Of a stretch of 64,000 nt of DNA, positions 1 through 13,194 are shown piece after piece (positions within the stretch are counted from its first letter, which is position 1; each line of letters starts with the position of its first letter). A program made the position numbers and the translations under genes. Source of the DNA: Diphasiastrum complanatum (lineage: Eukaryota > Streptophyta > Lycopodiopsida > Lycopodiales > Lycopodiaceae); NCBI GenBank assembly GCA_029204225.1, contig CM055106.1, forward strand, positions 33,824,361-33,888,360. The letters are read 5' to 3'. The notes under the pieces were generated by a model. It had not been told where the DNA came from. It made no database searches and worked only from the letters and a program-made list of their open reading frames with translations.

Positions 1-1302
1 TTGTTGACATATAGAGTCTGAGAGGAAGAAGTAGACAAAGTGTCTTGACGTCTTCTATTGTCTTCTTGCAGCAACATAGTGATAACTCTGGTAAGAGTTA
101 AATCTGAGTGTGTCGATATGATCATCACCCAGTTCTCATATGTAGAGGGCAAGCTTGAAAGCAATATCATAATTGCGTCTTGATTGTCTATGACTGATCC
201 GATAGTAGCCATCTGTTGCAAAAGATTCTTAAACTAGTTAATGTGACTCTGAAGAAAATCACCAGTAGACATTTTGAATGTGAAAAATTTCCTTCGTAGA
301 TGTAACTTAGTAGTTACGTCTCTCACGTCACATAGTGAGTTCAAAATGTCCCAAACGTCTTTTGACGTTTTAGCTTCAGCTATGTGTCCAATCTATGTAT
401 CTGATATATTGAGGATAATAAACATGAAAGCTTTACCATCCTTTTTCCACCTTGAGTCGTTGTCTTCAAGTTTTACTTCTGTACCTGTGACAACATCTCA
501 TAATTTGTTGGCGATTAACGAGGTCTTCATCTTAAATTTCCACAAATGATAATTGGATCCATTCAGCTTGTCTACGATAAGACCGGCTTTACTTTGAGAA
601 TCCATTTGAAACTTAGTCTGTTGATTGTATCGATGAAGCTAAGATGTGGTAATGCCAACAATAAGAAAATCAATTCTTTGATACTGAAAGGTTGAAAAGA
701 ACTGAAGAGTCTGATATCAACTTGATATGGAAGATATGAAGTATTAGAGCTTTCGCTTTGATATCATATTGGAATCAGATAAAGAATAGTGAAACAGCTC
801 TGATACCATGTCGGAAAGTGGTATGTGCAGAAGATAGATCTAGCTCGAAAAGAAAATCTTTCGTGCATGGCGGAATAAACTATCTTCATTTTTCCAATGC
901 ATGACTACGCCTATCAATTTCAAACAAAACAATAGTGATAGAAATCGTGTTTGAACTTATAGTAACTAACTTTGAAATCGTCAGTACTACAATGATTACG
1001 TAGCCAGACAATTAAGCATTGAAGATTATCAGACAAATAATTAATCGTGAAGAAATACAGAAACGCATACAGTTTGAGACAAAATTGAATGCAATAAGAA
1101 ATAGTATTGATTCAAAAACAAACAGAAGTAAATGAGTACAATAAGTTGCGGATCGAAGTCGTGTACTCTATGTTATCTCTGAGCGGCTAAAATAAAAGTC
1201 TGAATAATGCGCAATGCTGATGAGCAGTAGCTCAATAGCAATCTCTAAAGCAACTCTAAAAAGTGCACTAAAATGCTCAGGAGTGTTCAAGCTCGCAAGC
1301 TT

Positions 1303-1322
1303 GAGAGAGAGAGAGAGAGAGA
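1303..1322. repeat. (GA)n microsatellite
   Basis: Short uninterrupted GA run inside the copia LTR, in the region that would be transcribed (R/U5). Confidence 0.9.
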
Positions 1323-1683
1323 GCTAACTATCCAACCGCTTCTGATAATTTTGATTTTCAATTAATTCTGTATGAAAATGAACAGCTATTTATACTAAGA
1401 AATTTAGGTCATCAATTGCGATCGCCAGTTGGCTGGTGATCCGCTGACATCTATCCAGTCCTTGTCATTGATTGCTGATAGGCGGTGAAATTGGCCGTAA
1501 ATGTTCTATCTGCATAAATGAACCAAAATTGTAGCTCTGCAGAAATGAACTAAAACAGCCACAAGCGACACTGTCGAGTTTTTCTCAAAATGTCGAAAAA
1601 GCCGAAAGTGTCCTTAAATCTCATTCAGGGTTATCCCACACTTTGCCAGAGTCATTTCCTTAATATTTGAGGCTCTTTGAAAA

Positions 1684-1860
1684 AAGCGAAAAATGCGATA
1701 CTGCATATTTGAACCAGATTTCTGACAGGCGAAAAATACAAAAAAGACGACACTGCATTTTTACACGAGATTCCTGACAGACGAAAAATGTGAAAAAAAA
1801 AAAGCGACACTGCATTTTTACACGAGATTTCTGTCAAGCGAAAATGCGACATTGTCGTTA
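1684..1860. repeat. Tandem repeat in copia LTR, about 3 copies of a 45-57-bp unit
   Basis: Successive units share the words GCGAAAAATGCGACACTGC and ACGAGATTTCTGACAG. The units differ mainly in the length of an A run. The array sits in the putative U3 part of the minus-strand copia LTR. Similar GCGAAAAATGCGAC-like words recur at 30220-30480 and 37684-37863, also in copia-derived DNA. Confidence 0.75.
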
Positions 1861-1994
1861 AACTCCGTGTAATTCCGTAAATTGTGAAAAACACCTATAA
1901 TTCTGCAGATTGTGTAAACACACCGAACAATCCACAGAACTGGATAAAAATGGACGAAGATTAAAATCGATTAGACGAGAAATAAACCCGCTAG

Positions 1995-4740
1995 GATTTT
2001 GGTGTCGTTGTCGGGGAGCTACGCCAATTTATCATATTGCAGCATGTTGGATGGATCTTAGCTTACATTAGGCATCTTGTTTTGGCATGGATAGAGTTAA
2101 GATTGCATTTTAGGATTAAATTTTAAGTGATTTTGCTTGATTTGAGTGGATCTTCTTGTTTGAAATCTAATCTAATTGTTGAGCAGAGAAAGCTATTCAG
2201 ATCACAATTCTTAAAATCCATTTCGATCTGAGAAATCACAAAAAACAACAAAAATCGATCATTTTTGCCAGGTTTGAACAAAAAGGAGACAAAATCATCA
2301 TCAGATCTGATAATTTTTTACCCTCTTCTAGGAATCCTTCGCTGAGTTGCAGAAAGCTTTGGTTTCACTTACAGATCCTTCCTATTGAAGGGCGAAGATT
2401 AATTCCCAGCAGATTTGCAAAAATATCAGAAAAGCCATCAAAAAACATCAAAAAATTATCAAAAACCCTAAAAATATGGAAAAAGAACTTCGTCCAATTT
2501 ATTTTGCATAGGTGTGATTTAGATCTATATACTACTAGGTCGACAAAGATTAATACTAAAACAGCAGCCAAAGTCCATCTATGCCACAAGCAGATCTACG
2601 AATGAATGTTAATACATTGTTGCACCATCATGAAGAACCCTTTAAGATGACGGAACTAGAAGTGTCGCAAACAGCAATGATCGTAAATATTCTATCTAGC
2701 AAGATGGATATTACACTGGGAAAATTTCTTAAGTTGGTGCCTAAAGCAAAAGAAGTATTAGCAGAAAGATTGACTCAAATGGAACCACAAGTCCGTTAGA
2801 ACTCACTTTTTTGTGTCGGGTTTGAAAAACGAACGAAGTATTCAATGTAGGAACTGCCTAGGAAAGTGAGCAAAAAAACATCACCCTGCCGATACAACAT
2901 AGACAATTTGGTAAAGAAGCAGTCGTGATTGATGGAAGTTCAGGAGTTAACCTGATTTCAACAAGCTATGTGCAAAATGGGGAATTACAAAGTTGAAGTC
3001 TGCCACTGTTGCCATCAAACTGGCTGATCAAACGTCTGAGAGGAATGGTTGAAGACGTACCTATCAAAATGCTAGAGTGCATTTTGTCATTACTTTTGTA
3101 GTAATGGACTTACTTGACATGCCAAATGTACATCGAACTTTATTGGGACGCCTATTGTTACGAGTGCGCAAGTAATTCCTAACTGGGGTATCGACAAAAT
3201 TACTTTGATTGGCGTGCAGTCAAGGTAGCTCTAATCACTTGTACTATCAAACCAGTAGTTCAAAGAGAGAATGATGATTCATCAACAACCGATCATACCT
3301 GTGATCGACAAATGAAGACTTTGGGAGTCCATTATGACTCTCAAACCAACACTGTCAATTGGAATCAAGCTCTTACAACAGACTATATGTGTCAACAAGA
3401 TAATCAATCCGAATTGAACGAAATTTTCTTACTTGATCAAACTTTGGATGATGTTGTGATTATGCTACCCAAGGATCATCGTGAACCAAAATCAAAGGAG
3501 GTTTACGATGGACCAACTAGGACTCAGCTAATGAATCTTGCTAAACCAGGAGAGCCAGAGAAAATTGTCAAGTTGGAGAACAACTTACTCTTGAACAATT
3601 TCAAGCATTGTGGTTCGAAAGGATAAACAACATTATCTAGCCGATCATGTTTCAAGGATTGAATCAGCACCAGTTAATACTGAAGTGGATGATGAACTAT
3701 CAGATGATGTGTTGTTCTATGTTGAAGCAGTACCTAAGTGGGCAGTCGATATTGTTGAATATCTGATGTCAGGAAAACCCAATGATTCCTTGACAAAAGT
3801 ATAAAAGAGACAATTGATTCTTAAGACACAACCTTTTTAATTGATTGCTGGACAATTGTATCGCCGAGGAATGTCACCGAAGAATGGATGATATTTTGTG
3901 AAGATGTGTTTTGTTGCATGAAGTACCTGAACTTATCATGTTTTCACATGATGGAATGGGCAGAGGAGATTTTTCAATAGATAACACTATTCGCAAACTT
4001 TTACAATTAGGATGTTGGTGGCCTATACTTCATAAAGATACAAAAAATTATATTCAGTCATGTTATGTTTGTCAACGAGCACGTCGTCCTACGCGACAGA
4101 ATTATGAACTTTTACATCCAGTTGTATCGCAAGCATCGTTCGAGAAATGGGGCCTTAACTATATTGGTCATATTCATCCTGCGGCACAAGGATCTCCTCA
4201 ATCCAGATATATCATTGTTACAACTGATTATATGACCAAATGGGTTGAAGCTCAAGTTGTAGATGCAAAATCAATGGCTAAGTTCCTCTATGAAAACGTC
4301 ATTACTAGATTTGAATGTCTTATCGAGATTGTAAGTGATCGCGGAACACATTTTTTGAATGAAACGATAAAGTGTCTGTTGCAAGCCTTTTTTGTCAGTT
4401 TAGTACTCCTTATTATCCAAGGAGTAATGGTCAAGCTGAATCTTCCAATAAGATTCTCTGCAACATTATGACAAAAACGATCGAAGCAAGTCGTTCTGAT
4501 TGGGAACATAAGCTTTATACAGCATGATGGGCATTCAAAATAGCTTACAAAGATAGTATGAATCAAACGCCATTCCGGCTTGTCTATGGTCAAGATGCAA
4601 TTATGCCAATTGAATTTTTAATACCATCCCTACGCATTGCGACAAAGATTTTGGAATCTGTCAATTAATGGGAGCATTTTTTGTTTTATGTGATCAATGA
4701 AGACCAAGAATAACGCAAATCTTGTTGGAACGGTTTTTAT
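1995..4740 (+). mobile_element. Ty3/gypsy remnant, Tat/Athila-like
   Basis: Plus-strand gypsy remnant without a recognisable LTR. A decayed TGGCGCC-type primer site (TGGTGTCGTTGTCGGGGA) lies at 2000-2017 and is followed by a leader. Visible parts in order: a gag-like piece (2581-2799), an aspartic-protease-like stretch with a DGSSGVN motif (about 2925-3200), an inter-domain piece (3312-3626), the tail of RNase H with ADHVSRI (3610-3804), and integrase (3911-4720) with an H-C zinc finger ending CYVCQRARR and catalytic-core motifs such as TTDYMTKWVEA and VSDRGTHF. The integrase style matches the minus-strand gypsy elements at 7085-9989 and 45340-56358. Broken in many places and old. Confidence 0.8.
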
Positions 4741-5240
4741 GCCTCTCTACAGGTAGATTTGCCAGTAGTTGAGTGCGGCACTTAACTAATGAACAATCAA
4801 AACTGTTTGAATGACTAGAAGTTAAAAGTACTACTGATTTCAAATTGGTCCTTTTCCTAGCAAAATTTGGGGCTTTTAGCCTAAACCACATTTGGGAAGA
4901 GAGGAAAGAGATGAAGCCTGAGGGGTAGATGATTGGTTGACCAAGTAATCAAATTATTTTAATTTACTTTCAATTCCTAAAGTGATAGCAAGTGAGAATA
5001 CAATTGGAATTTAGCTTTAGAAAACTGTCTTTGAAAATTTGGATTCTTTTTTCCAGTGTTATTATAATTTCAAGAAATCGAAGATTCTAAGGGAAAAGAT
5101 ATTGGCAGTTAGATAATCCATTTATGAAATCATATCTGTTTTGCAATTGGATTTGGATCAAATCTCAAGAATTTGCAAGTGAAACAGATGGAATGTGTTC
5201 CATACAAGAATCTAGTAATTTGGATTCTTTTTGAGACATT
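4741..5240. other. Unassigned, probably gypsy 3' remains
   Basis: AT-rich stretch following the gypsy integrase. A weak resemblance to the tail downstream of plant gypsy integrases (an AKFGA-like word near 4860) can be seen on the plus strand. No LTR edge, gene or RNA was recognised. Confidence 0.4.
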
Positions 5241-5262
5241 ATAGAGTGTTTTTTTATAATAA

Positions 5263-5529
5263 TTGAGACAACCAGGAGAACGTCTAATCTATAAAAGAAT
5301 TAAGTTCTTTTTACCGACTCTGAAATCGGTATCGAATATCTATGACAATATTGTCTTCTGTTATGTTGAGATTCTTAATGTTCCTTTTGGTTCAATGAAT
5401 ACACTTGCGACATTTCAACAGTACTTGAATGATACATTTCGTCCATGCCTAGGTCAATGTGGAGTGGTATTCATAGATGATGTGTTCATCTATAGAGAAA
5501 GGCTTAAGGAACATGAGAGAACTCAATGA
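5263..5529 (+). mobile_element. Ty3/gypsy reverse transcriptase fragment
   Basis: An 88-residue open stretch with core gypsy RT motifs: a VPFGSMNTLATFQQYLND block, equivalent to the usual PFGLTNAPATFQ, and FIDDVFIY, equivalent to the catalytic F/YxDD, followed by a KEHE word. No other domain of the same element is visible next to it. It is a fossil scrap between a gypsy remnant on the left and a copia LTR on the right. Confidence 0.75.
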
Positions 5530-5549
5530 CTAGAAGTATCATCTGGAAT

Positions 5550-7084
5550 TGGTTGTGATTCTAATCTTATATCTGGATGCCAGCTCACTATGGCCCATTG
5601 GCCCTAGTGATCTACGACCTAATTAGTTGTCCTACTATTGGACGTTGTCACATTTGCTTAGTATAAATAGTTGTTCATACTTCTACATTTCACAAGTATC
5701 ATCAAAGCATAGTTAGCATCTCTCTCAAGCTTTTAAGCTTGAACACTCTTGAACATTCTAGTTCAGTTCTTTAGAGTTGATTTAGAGTTTGCTATTTCGT
5801 TTACTGCTTATTAGCTTAATTCAGACAGAGTTACAATTACTCAGAGATAGCTCAGAGCACGCGGCTTTGATCCGCAATTTTTTTGTGCTCATTTCATTCT
5901 AATTTATTTCTTTTACTAAATCAATCTATCTTTTATTGCATTCAGTATCATATCAGTATGTATGCATCTTTTTAATTCTTTTGTAATTTATAATCTCCTA
6001 TTATTTGTCTAATAATTCAATGCTTTATGTTTGGCTACGTAATCACGTAGTTGCTAGCAATTTCAAAGTTAGTTGCTAAAGATTGAACGTGATTTCTATC
6101 ACTACTTTTGTTCAATATTGATAGGCGTAGTCATGCACAAAAAAAAAGGTGTCTTTCGCCACGCTCGATAAATCGTTTACCTACTTCGATTTGTCGAATT
6201 ATTTTCTCTTTCATCTCATCACCTCTTTCCAACATGGTATCAGAACGAATTCTTTAATTTGCTATTACCTCTATGATATCAGAGCGATCTGTCATATCGG
6301 AGCTCTAATACTTGATATATTTCGCGATATCAAATTGATATCATATTCTTCAGTTCAAATCAATTTGTTTTGGTATCAGAGAATTGATTTTCATAGCACA
6401 GTATCTCTCTTAACGTTGATAGACTAAAGTTCCAGATGGATTCTCAAAATAAAGCCGATCTTATCCTAGACAAGCTGAATGGATCCAATTATCATTTATG
6501 AAAATTTTACATGAAGACCTTGCTAATAGCAAACGAGTTGTGGAATGTTGTTACAGGTTCAGAGGTTAAGCTCAAAGACGACAATGAAGACGACTCGAAA
6601 TAAAAATTGAAGGATGGTAAAGCTTTCGTGCTTATTATCCTCAATATATCAAATACTCAGATTGGCCACATAGTTGAAGCCAAGATTTCGAAAGAAGTTT
6701 GGGACATCCTGAACTCACGATATGATGTGAGAGACGTAACTACCAAGTTACATCTATGAAGGAAATTCTTCACACTCAAGATGTCAAATAGTGATCCTCT
6801 TCAAAGTCACATTTTAAAAATCTCTTGCAACAGATGGCTGTTGTCGAATCAGTCATAGACGATCAAGACGCAATTATGACATTGCTTTGAAGCATGCCCT
6901 CTACATATGAGAACGACAGAAGCAAAAAGGCTTCAAGCAGTCGGCATCGAATCAGAAGCTGACTCAAGGTCAAGGACAATCATCAAATCCACAGTCGAAG
7001 AAGAAGATGTTTTGCAGGTATTGCAAGCGCAATAACCATGAGATCCAGGATTGTAGAGTTCTCAAAGCGAAGAAAGCAACCAAG
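5550..7084 (+). mobile_element. Ty1/copia 5' end: LTR, primer site, gag
   Basis: Plus-strand copia remnant. The LTR ends with CCAACA at 6234; its left edge is not resolved (about 5550). A TATA-type word lies near 5660. A primer site TGGTATCAGA follows at 6235, with TGGTATCAGAG recurring near 6373. Gag starts at the ATG at 6436 with the same opening as the minus-strand copy at 1-605 (KADLI, LDKLNGSNYH), and gag-type sequence with a zinc-knuckle-like CRYCKRNNHE word continues to about 7084. There it abuts a minus-strand gypsy integrase. Broken, at several sites. Confidence 0.75.
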
Positions 7085-9989
7085 CTGTCAACGGCCAATT
7101 CATTGCTTTTGTTGTCTTAGATCTCTGGCATGGATCACATGAACGTATATAATTCGATACATCCTTGAACATAGTTGGCCACCAGTACTTGGCAGTCAAT
7201 ATTTTATTAACAATGTTCTTTAAAGCAAAGTGTCCACCAGCATCCTCTAAATGTAAGACTTGTACAACCTTTTTGATATCTTCGATTTCGAGACATCTTC
7301 TTAGTTTTTGTTGTGATTAGCACCAAGCTTGTACAGGACATTGTTAATAATAGTATAACGTACTATCTTATATTGAAAAACTGTCTTTTTTCTCCAAATC
7401 ATATCCATCCGGATATCTCTGATCCTTAAGATAAGTAATAATATCAGAATATAACAAATTTGTAGATAAAATTTCGAATAAGTTTTCATCTGGAAAATCA
7501 TCATTAATTAGTTGTTCAACTTTTCCTGTGCTGAGTCGCGATAAATAATCAGCATTCGTATGATATTTTCTTTTGCGAAATTCTACTTGATAAGTGAATT
7601 TTTGCAGACGTAGAACCCATCGAGCAATTCGTCCTAATAAATCTGGTTTATTCACGAGATATTTTAAAGCATAGTGGTCAACATGAAAAATGAAAGCATA
7701 TCCCAACAAATCATGCCAAAAAATTTTAACAATAAAAATCATTCCGAGTGCTTTCCTTTCTGTAGTCGAATAATTTTTCTCCGAGGCACTTAGCTGTCGA
7801 CTTGCATAGTATATGGGGTGTTCTTTATTCTGATTGTCCTTCTGGCTCATACAAACGCCAATAGCAAATGCAGAAACATCGACATAACTATGAAATAGAA
7901 TAGCCCAGTTGGGTGGTCTCAGAATAGGAGCATTGATCAACCTCTGCGTAAGTTCTTCGAACGCTTTCTACTGTTCATTCGCCCACAAGTATTCTGCTTG
8001 TTTCTTGAGTAGATGCGTAAGAGCAGCAACAATAGAAACATGCTTTTGGATAGATCTTCGATAGTAACCGACATGTCCTAAGAAAGCTCTTAGTTCACGT
8101 AGATTTGTTGGTATGAGGAGGTTCTTTATAAGCTCGACTTTATCTTTATCGACCTCTATTCCTCTGTTTGATATTCTGTGTCCAAGTAAAATTCCTTCTT
8201 TCATACCGAAAAAGCATTTTTCTGGGTGAAGCGATAAACAAGTATCTCGACACCGTTGCAATGTAAGTTTCAGCTTTTGTAAATGTGCTTTTATATCACT
8301 ATAAACACAAAAATCATCAATGAAAATTTCAAGAAAAGTTCTTAGGAAGGCAGCAAAAATTAACATCATAATTCGCTAAAAAGTCGTCGGTGCGTTGCAA
8401 AGACCAAAGGGCATTTTGTTATAGGCATAAGTGTCCCAATCTATAGTAAATGTGGTCTTTGAACGATCCTCCTTTCTCACTCCAACATGATTATAACCAA
8501 AGAAACCGTCACAGAAACTATAACGCTCTTGACCAGCAACCTGATCTAAGATAGAATCAGTGAAGGGTAAAGGATAATGATCCTTCCTTGCTTTCGAAAA
8601 TCCTACAATATTCGTATTTTGCCAGTCTTCTTCTTTGGAACAAAAACAATGGGAGACACTCATTTGCTACTTAAGACGGGATAAATGATATATGCCTTAA
8701 GGTGCTTGTTGAGTTCGTCTTTCACCATAAGGGAGTACTTTGAATTGAGACGATATTGTCTCTGTCGAACAGGTACAACATCTTCTTTAAGATCAATACA
8801 GTGCTCTCCAAATTCTGCAGGTATTCCTTTTAAATCGTCGAGCAACCAAGCAAATACATCTTGGTATTCCTTCAGTAATTCCGTGAATTCAGATAATTCT
8901 CTCTCCAAGTGACTTTGAGACATGCTCAAATCTGCCATGTGCAAGTTCAATTAGTTCAGTAGAATCTGGTAGAATGATACCTTCTGTCATACTGGCCTTG
9001 GTATGGCCATGAATTTTGTGCATGGTTGACTTCATAGATATATTTTTGTCGTCAGTCTGATTCTTATTACCAAATTCTTGTTCAGATTTGTCAAATTTGT
9101 CACTTGAATCTTCATCAGACTCTTTAGAGTTCGTGTCTACAACTTTTATTTCTTTATCCGAAACATCTGCTTCAGCGTTGCAGGCATCAAAGTATTCTTT
9201 TTCGTCAGTATTCTCATAGCATTCGAAATATTGCACTTCGATGTCAGATGTATTGGAAAAAATTAGTGCATAAGAAGAATCTTCTGAGGTAGAATTGGTG
9301 TCAGACAAAGGAGTTTCACCTTCATATTTGTCACGACTCCATGTGATTATTTGTTCTGTTGGCTTACCTCGATCATTGGTCTCACTAGTTTGAAATCTCA
9401 ATTCTCTGGATTTCCAATGAACACTTGCACTTGATTGATAAAGCCAAGGTCGTCCAATCAGCATAGAATAAGATGGCAAAGTGGTTTGATAACTATAAAA
9501 TTCCTTGTAAAAGACTTGGCTTGAATATAAACAGTAACGTCCTTCAATTTTCCAACAGGTTTTTGTCACGTCGAATCTGCTAACTTGATATTTCGTTGTG
9601 TTGGTTGAATGTCAATCAGCCCCAAAGCATGAGCTGTGTCTTCTGTTCTTATGTTCACATTTGAACCAGAGTCTATCAGCACTTTTTCAATCAAGCAACC
9701 AGCAATGGTAACATCAATTTCAAGTGCGCCGAGATCTCCTAAATCAATAGACAGTACACCACCATCTGGCAAAGAAACTCTTTTCTTCTTTTTAGGGACA
9801 GAAAGACCTTTCAATTGCTTACAATAATAAGTGTTGTCTGCCAACAAATGCTCAAAAGTGATGTTTGGACGAAGAGATCCAATATCAGTCACTATATCAT
9901 AGTCTTTCGTCTTTGCTTTCGAGATTGGCTTGTCAATAACGGCATTAGACAATTTGGTCTTCGGCATTTCATCGTCCCCTTCTTCGAAC
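7085..9989 (-). mobile_element. Ty3/gypsy pol fragment, Tat/Athila-like (copy I)
   Basis: Minus-strand gypsy fragment, a close relative of the fuller copy at 45340-56358. Reading leftward: a protease region with LIDSGSNVN (9566-9967), a linker rich in acidic and Ser residues (8889-9569), a pre-RT segment (8660-8950), RT with MPFGLCNAP and FIDDFCVYSD (7968-8663), RNase H with DVSAFAIGVC and a LSRLS tail (7368-7940), and the start of integrase toward 7085. No LTR or primer site is present, so it is a fragment bounded by a copia gag on the left and a copia LTR on the right. Broken at several sites. Confidence 0.85.
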
Positions 9990-10432
9990 TGTTAGAATAA
10001 TAAATGTAAATGATGTAGAAGCCATAGGGTACTATGACCCAAAAGGTCGAGATTTTTGTAACCATGGTCATTTATATTTTAGGCCCAAGTTAATATGAAA
10101 CTAACTTGTAGGGACTCGTGGGTCCACTAGGGGCCTATACATGTGAATTAAGTACCTAGCTTGTTATTTGGGGTACTTAATTATTTTATGTAACTTATGG
10201 TAGCTAGATAGCCATTAGTCAAGTTATTGGATAGCCAACAGTCATGAAGGTAGATAGCCATCTTGGACTACTTATATGTAGCCATTTATTTGTATGAGAC
10301 ACACTTTTGTTAAGCAATCTACTGTTCATATTGGCTGTCCACAAGTTTCGACAAGAGGGTCATCTAACCATCTCTCTCTTCTCTTTGAGAATACTTTGTG
10401 TTAATGAATAGTCTTGATTCTGGATTCTTACA
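9990..10432 (+). repeat. Copia LTR, 443 bp
   Basis: Begins TGTTAGAATAATAAATG and ends GATTCTTACA, directly followed by TGGTATCAGAGCC at 10433-10445, the expected initiator-Met primer site. It therefore reads as the 5' LTR of a plus-strand copia. The LTR starts exactly where the gypsy copy I fragment stops. I did not find a second copy in the window. Confidence 0.8.
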
Positions 10433-10650
10433 TGGTATCAGAGCCATTTTTCAGAATTGATTACTCTAGTATATAAGATTATTGGTTATGCCTCGTCATT
10501 CTGAGCTTGGCCAATAATGTAATTTATAATCTTATGAGGGCCCAAATCTATAATTGGATATAGGAGCACTTGCATGGTGTTTGACTGCTAAAATGCAAGA
10601 ATAGGAGGTCAATAGCTTATAATTGGATTGCAAGGGATCCTAAGAGGAAT
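10433..10650 (+). mobile_element. Copia primer site and leader
   Basis: Primer binding site (10433-10445) and about 200 bp of leader-like sequence attached to the LTR at 9990-10432. No gag could be recognised after it. Confidence 0.5.
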
Positions 10651-11640
10651 ATTCTCTCCTCAATGGAGATTACATATGTTGGAGTTTAATCTTACTCCTA
10701 CTCATCCTTTTCACCCCCTTCATCTCTTAAGGAAATCGCTCTCTCAAACATTCTGTAGAAATATACTATCTTTTACACAGTTTGCAGAAATACACGTAAA
10801 GTCCAAACAGGCAAGACGCTGCAAAGACCTTGCTTACGGTTACTTACAAAGTGAACCGAAGTAAACTGTAAAGTCTTGTATTACGAAGTCAAAGTAAACC
10901 GACCGCAACGCATCGCAACAAGTCCGCAAGGACTCACATATGAAGACCAACGAAAGGAGTCAACCGCAACGAACCACAACACTCCAGCCTACGGTCCATT
11001 GCGATAGCAAACCGAAGGAAAGGCACCACCAGACACCGTAAGTTATCACTTAAGGTCACCTACGAAGTGAATGAACGGTAGTTGACCGAAGGGAACCACC
11101 AAGTCAACGATTGTGGTTGACATACGGTTTTATCTTCACGCCTCTACGGTCAGGCTACGGTTGCAACTGTGCCACATTTTCACACCTCTGACACGTACGA
11201 AGGAGATTCTATTGTTGTATCTCTTCACATTTTCATGATGCACCAGTAACCGACCTACAAATCAAGTACAAGGGCTGCTAATAATATTTTAAATTGTAAT
11301 TAGAATAACCAAAAGGTCTTCTGACAGTTATATAAACATCCGAACGATTTGAAAAAGAGATACAGAGTATCAAACATACAGAGGTAATCGATCAATGTAT
11401 TCATAGAGATCAAACGACCAAAAGCGGTCTTCTAGTAGCTGACTTCTCAGAGTTAGTAATCATTTTAGAGAGAGTAAAGAGTATTATGAAAGATATCATT
11501 CATTAGCTCCTGTCAGTAGGATCACACGCATATTGTTTTGTGATCTGATATCGTTTTTATTACAACATTCATTTTAATACAAAAGCATTATTTTTCATAT
11601 CACTTGTGTTCATGTTGAATGTTTAAATGTCTCTCATTCT
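10651..11640. other. Unassigned, LTR-like stretch with TATA word
   Basis: No coding signal recognised. It holds repeated words of the type ACCGAAG, CGCAAC and CTACGGT at 10840-11160 and a TATATAAACA word near 11330 followed by an A-rich, LTR-like transcribed region up to about 11590. It may be a copia LTR in plus orientation, but its edges and a second copy were not found. Confidence 0.35.
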
Positions 11641-11689
11641 TTCTCTCCATTATCATAACTTATCTGTCACAAACAGAAAATAGCACGGA

Positions 11690-12070
11690 GATGCCTAAAT
11701 TGTTTGCATTCTCTATGGTTGTCTATGACACCTACTCTAACATCTAAACAAATCAGAACTTCTTTGCGTCTTAGTCTCTAAAGTAATCCAATATCCTTCT
11801 TCATCATTGTTTTTCTTTGGTGGGATGAATTTGACAGCCTCTATTCCGCTATTGCGACCTGTGAACATCCATCATGTGTTCCATCAATATATACTATGGA
11901 AACTCGCCCCTCTACCTATTGGATTTATCTTATCCATGAAGCCAGGATCCCTCCTCTCTTGCATTCATTTACCATCGCATGAAGTGGTTAGGGTATTGAC
12001 TAGCCATTTCCTATTGGTTGGGTGGTTTTGCTCTACAGATGTCCTTTTGGTTGCATGCAACAAGATCTAG
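11690..12070 (-). pseudogene. Weak coding remnant of unknown family
   Basis: The minus strand shows short protein-like stretches, for example a FMDKINPIGRGASFHS block and a GIEAVKFIPPKKN block followed by GYWITLETK, in more than one frame. They look like decayed coding sequence of a repeat. I do not recognise the family, and chance similarity cannot be ruled out. Confidence 0.3.
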
Positions 12071-12078
12071 TCGGATTC

Positions 12079-13170
12079 TTACAACAATCTTCCTATCAAG
12101 CACCATTGATAAGAGATACCTCCAATTGAAGAAGTCACATGAAAAAACACCATCTTTGCTTCTACTTGATGAATCAAGATCATCCACATGAACAAGATAA
12201 GAAAATTGATGAGAAGTAGACTACTTTGGCAATAACTCTCCATGTGCTTTTGCCAAAGCACCATCTTCATGAGCCTTTTACCATCATGGAACATAGGTTG
12301 ATATACTCCAATTGCCTTCTCCTCCTTAAGATGATCCAAGCTCCTCTTGACCATACTTCCACAAGGATTAGATTCCAACTCGAAAACATTCCCACATCTA
12401 GTTCCTCTTAACCAAGCAAGCAAGCTACCACATCACCATCCCTCTTAACCAAGCAAGCATCTTTTTCAAAATCAACTTGGAAACCATCATCTAGCATCTT
12501 GCCAACACTAACGAAATTCATAGTGAGATTAGGCACAAAAAGTACATCTTCAAGAATCATAGTGGATTCAACTCCAATTGGTACACTACCAATTCCTTCT
12601 ATCTTGAATTCACCATCAATAGGAATGAAAATGAACTTTCTATGACCATTGTAAGATCCAAGATGAGTGAAATATTTTCTTGAACTAGTCATATGAGAAC
12701 TAGATCCACTATCTATCCACCGTGCATTTTCAACTTCAAAACTAGAAGAAGAGTACATAAACATCATGAGAGATTCTTCTTCATAACTCCCTTCTATCTC
12801 ACTTTCACTCTCTTTAGTAAGATTGGCTTGCTTGAAGAACTCTTTCTTCTTGAAACAATTAGAAGAAAAATGCTCCTTCTTATCACAAAAGAAGCACTTC
12901 TTGCTAGGTTGTATTCCTTGCCTCATAAATGAATTTCAATTTGCCCCAAGCCTGCTTGGATGAGGTACATGAGCCAATCTCCCTCAACACTTCATTGGAA
13001 ACATTTATCTTTATGATATGTAGGGCCATCCTAGCCCTCTTTTTGTACTTTTGGACCTCTTGGAGCACTTGAGGCTCCTCCTCAAATCCTAGCACAATCT
13101 CCATCACATCTTGGAGTACCAAAATGGACTCCATCCTTGTGAAATTTTTAACACGTGTGAACTTCACCAC
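12079..13170 (-). mobile_element. Ty1/copia gag and protease region
   Basis: Minus-strand copia internal DNA. Reading leftward from 13170: a gag piece with the word SSKQAWGKL, a zinc knuckle CFFCDKKEHFSSNC (about 12890), the protease motif WIDSGSSSHMT (about 12715), then a LEDVLFVPNL and DGDVVACLLG block leading into the pre-integrase region to 12079. It begins just downstream, on the minus strand, of the LTR at 13195-13789, so LTR, leader and gag are in natural order. The rest of pol for this copy is not present to the left. Broken, with few visible defects in the gag-protease part. Confidence 0.85.
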
Positions 13171-13194
13171 ACACCCTACAGGATCTTACTGAGG

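Larger units (their letters stand above)
1..1940 (-). mobile_element. Ty1/copia 5' end: LTR, primer site, leader, gag start
   Basis: Minus-strand copia remnant. The LTR begins (plus-strand reading) with TGTCGG at 809 and runs to roughly 1940; its far edge is uncertain. A primer site of the initiator-Met type, TGGTATCAGAGC on the minus strand, lies at about 797-808. A leader follows, then gag from a Met at 605 down through position 1 and off the window. The gag resembles copia gag of the DUF4219/UBN2 kind: an opening with LNGSNYH and, near 200-80, a stretch of the type FKNLLQQM and LLSSLP. An AT-rich TATA-like stretch near 1385-1400 fits an LTR promoter. Clearly broken; related to the copia pieces at 5550-7084 and 35500-37990. 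Confidence 0.75.

Noticed and set aside
10433-10445. TGGTATCAGAGCC as part of a tRNA gene
   Set aside because: Only the primer-site length is present, directly after an LTR end; no cloverleaf surrounds it. The same holds for the other primer sites.
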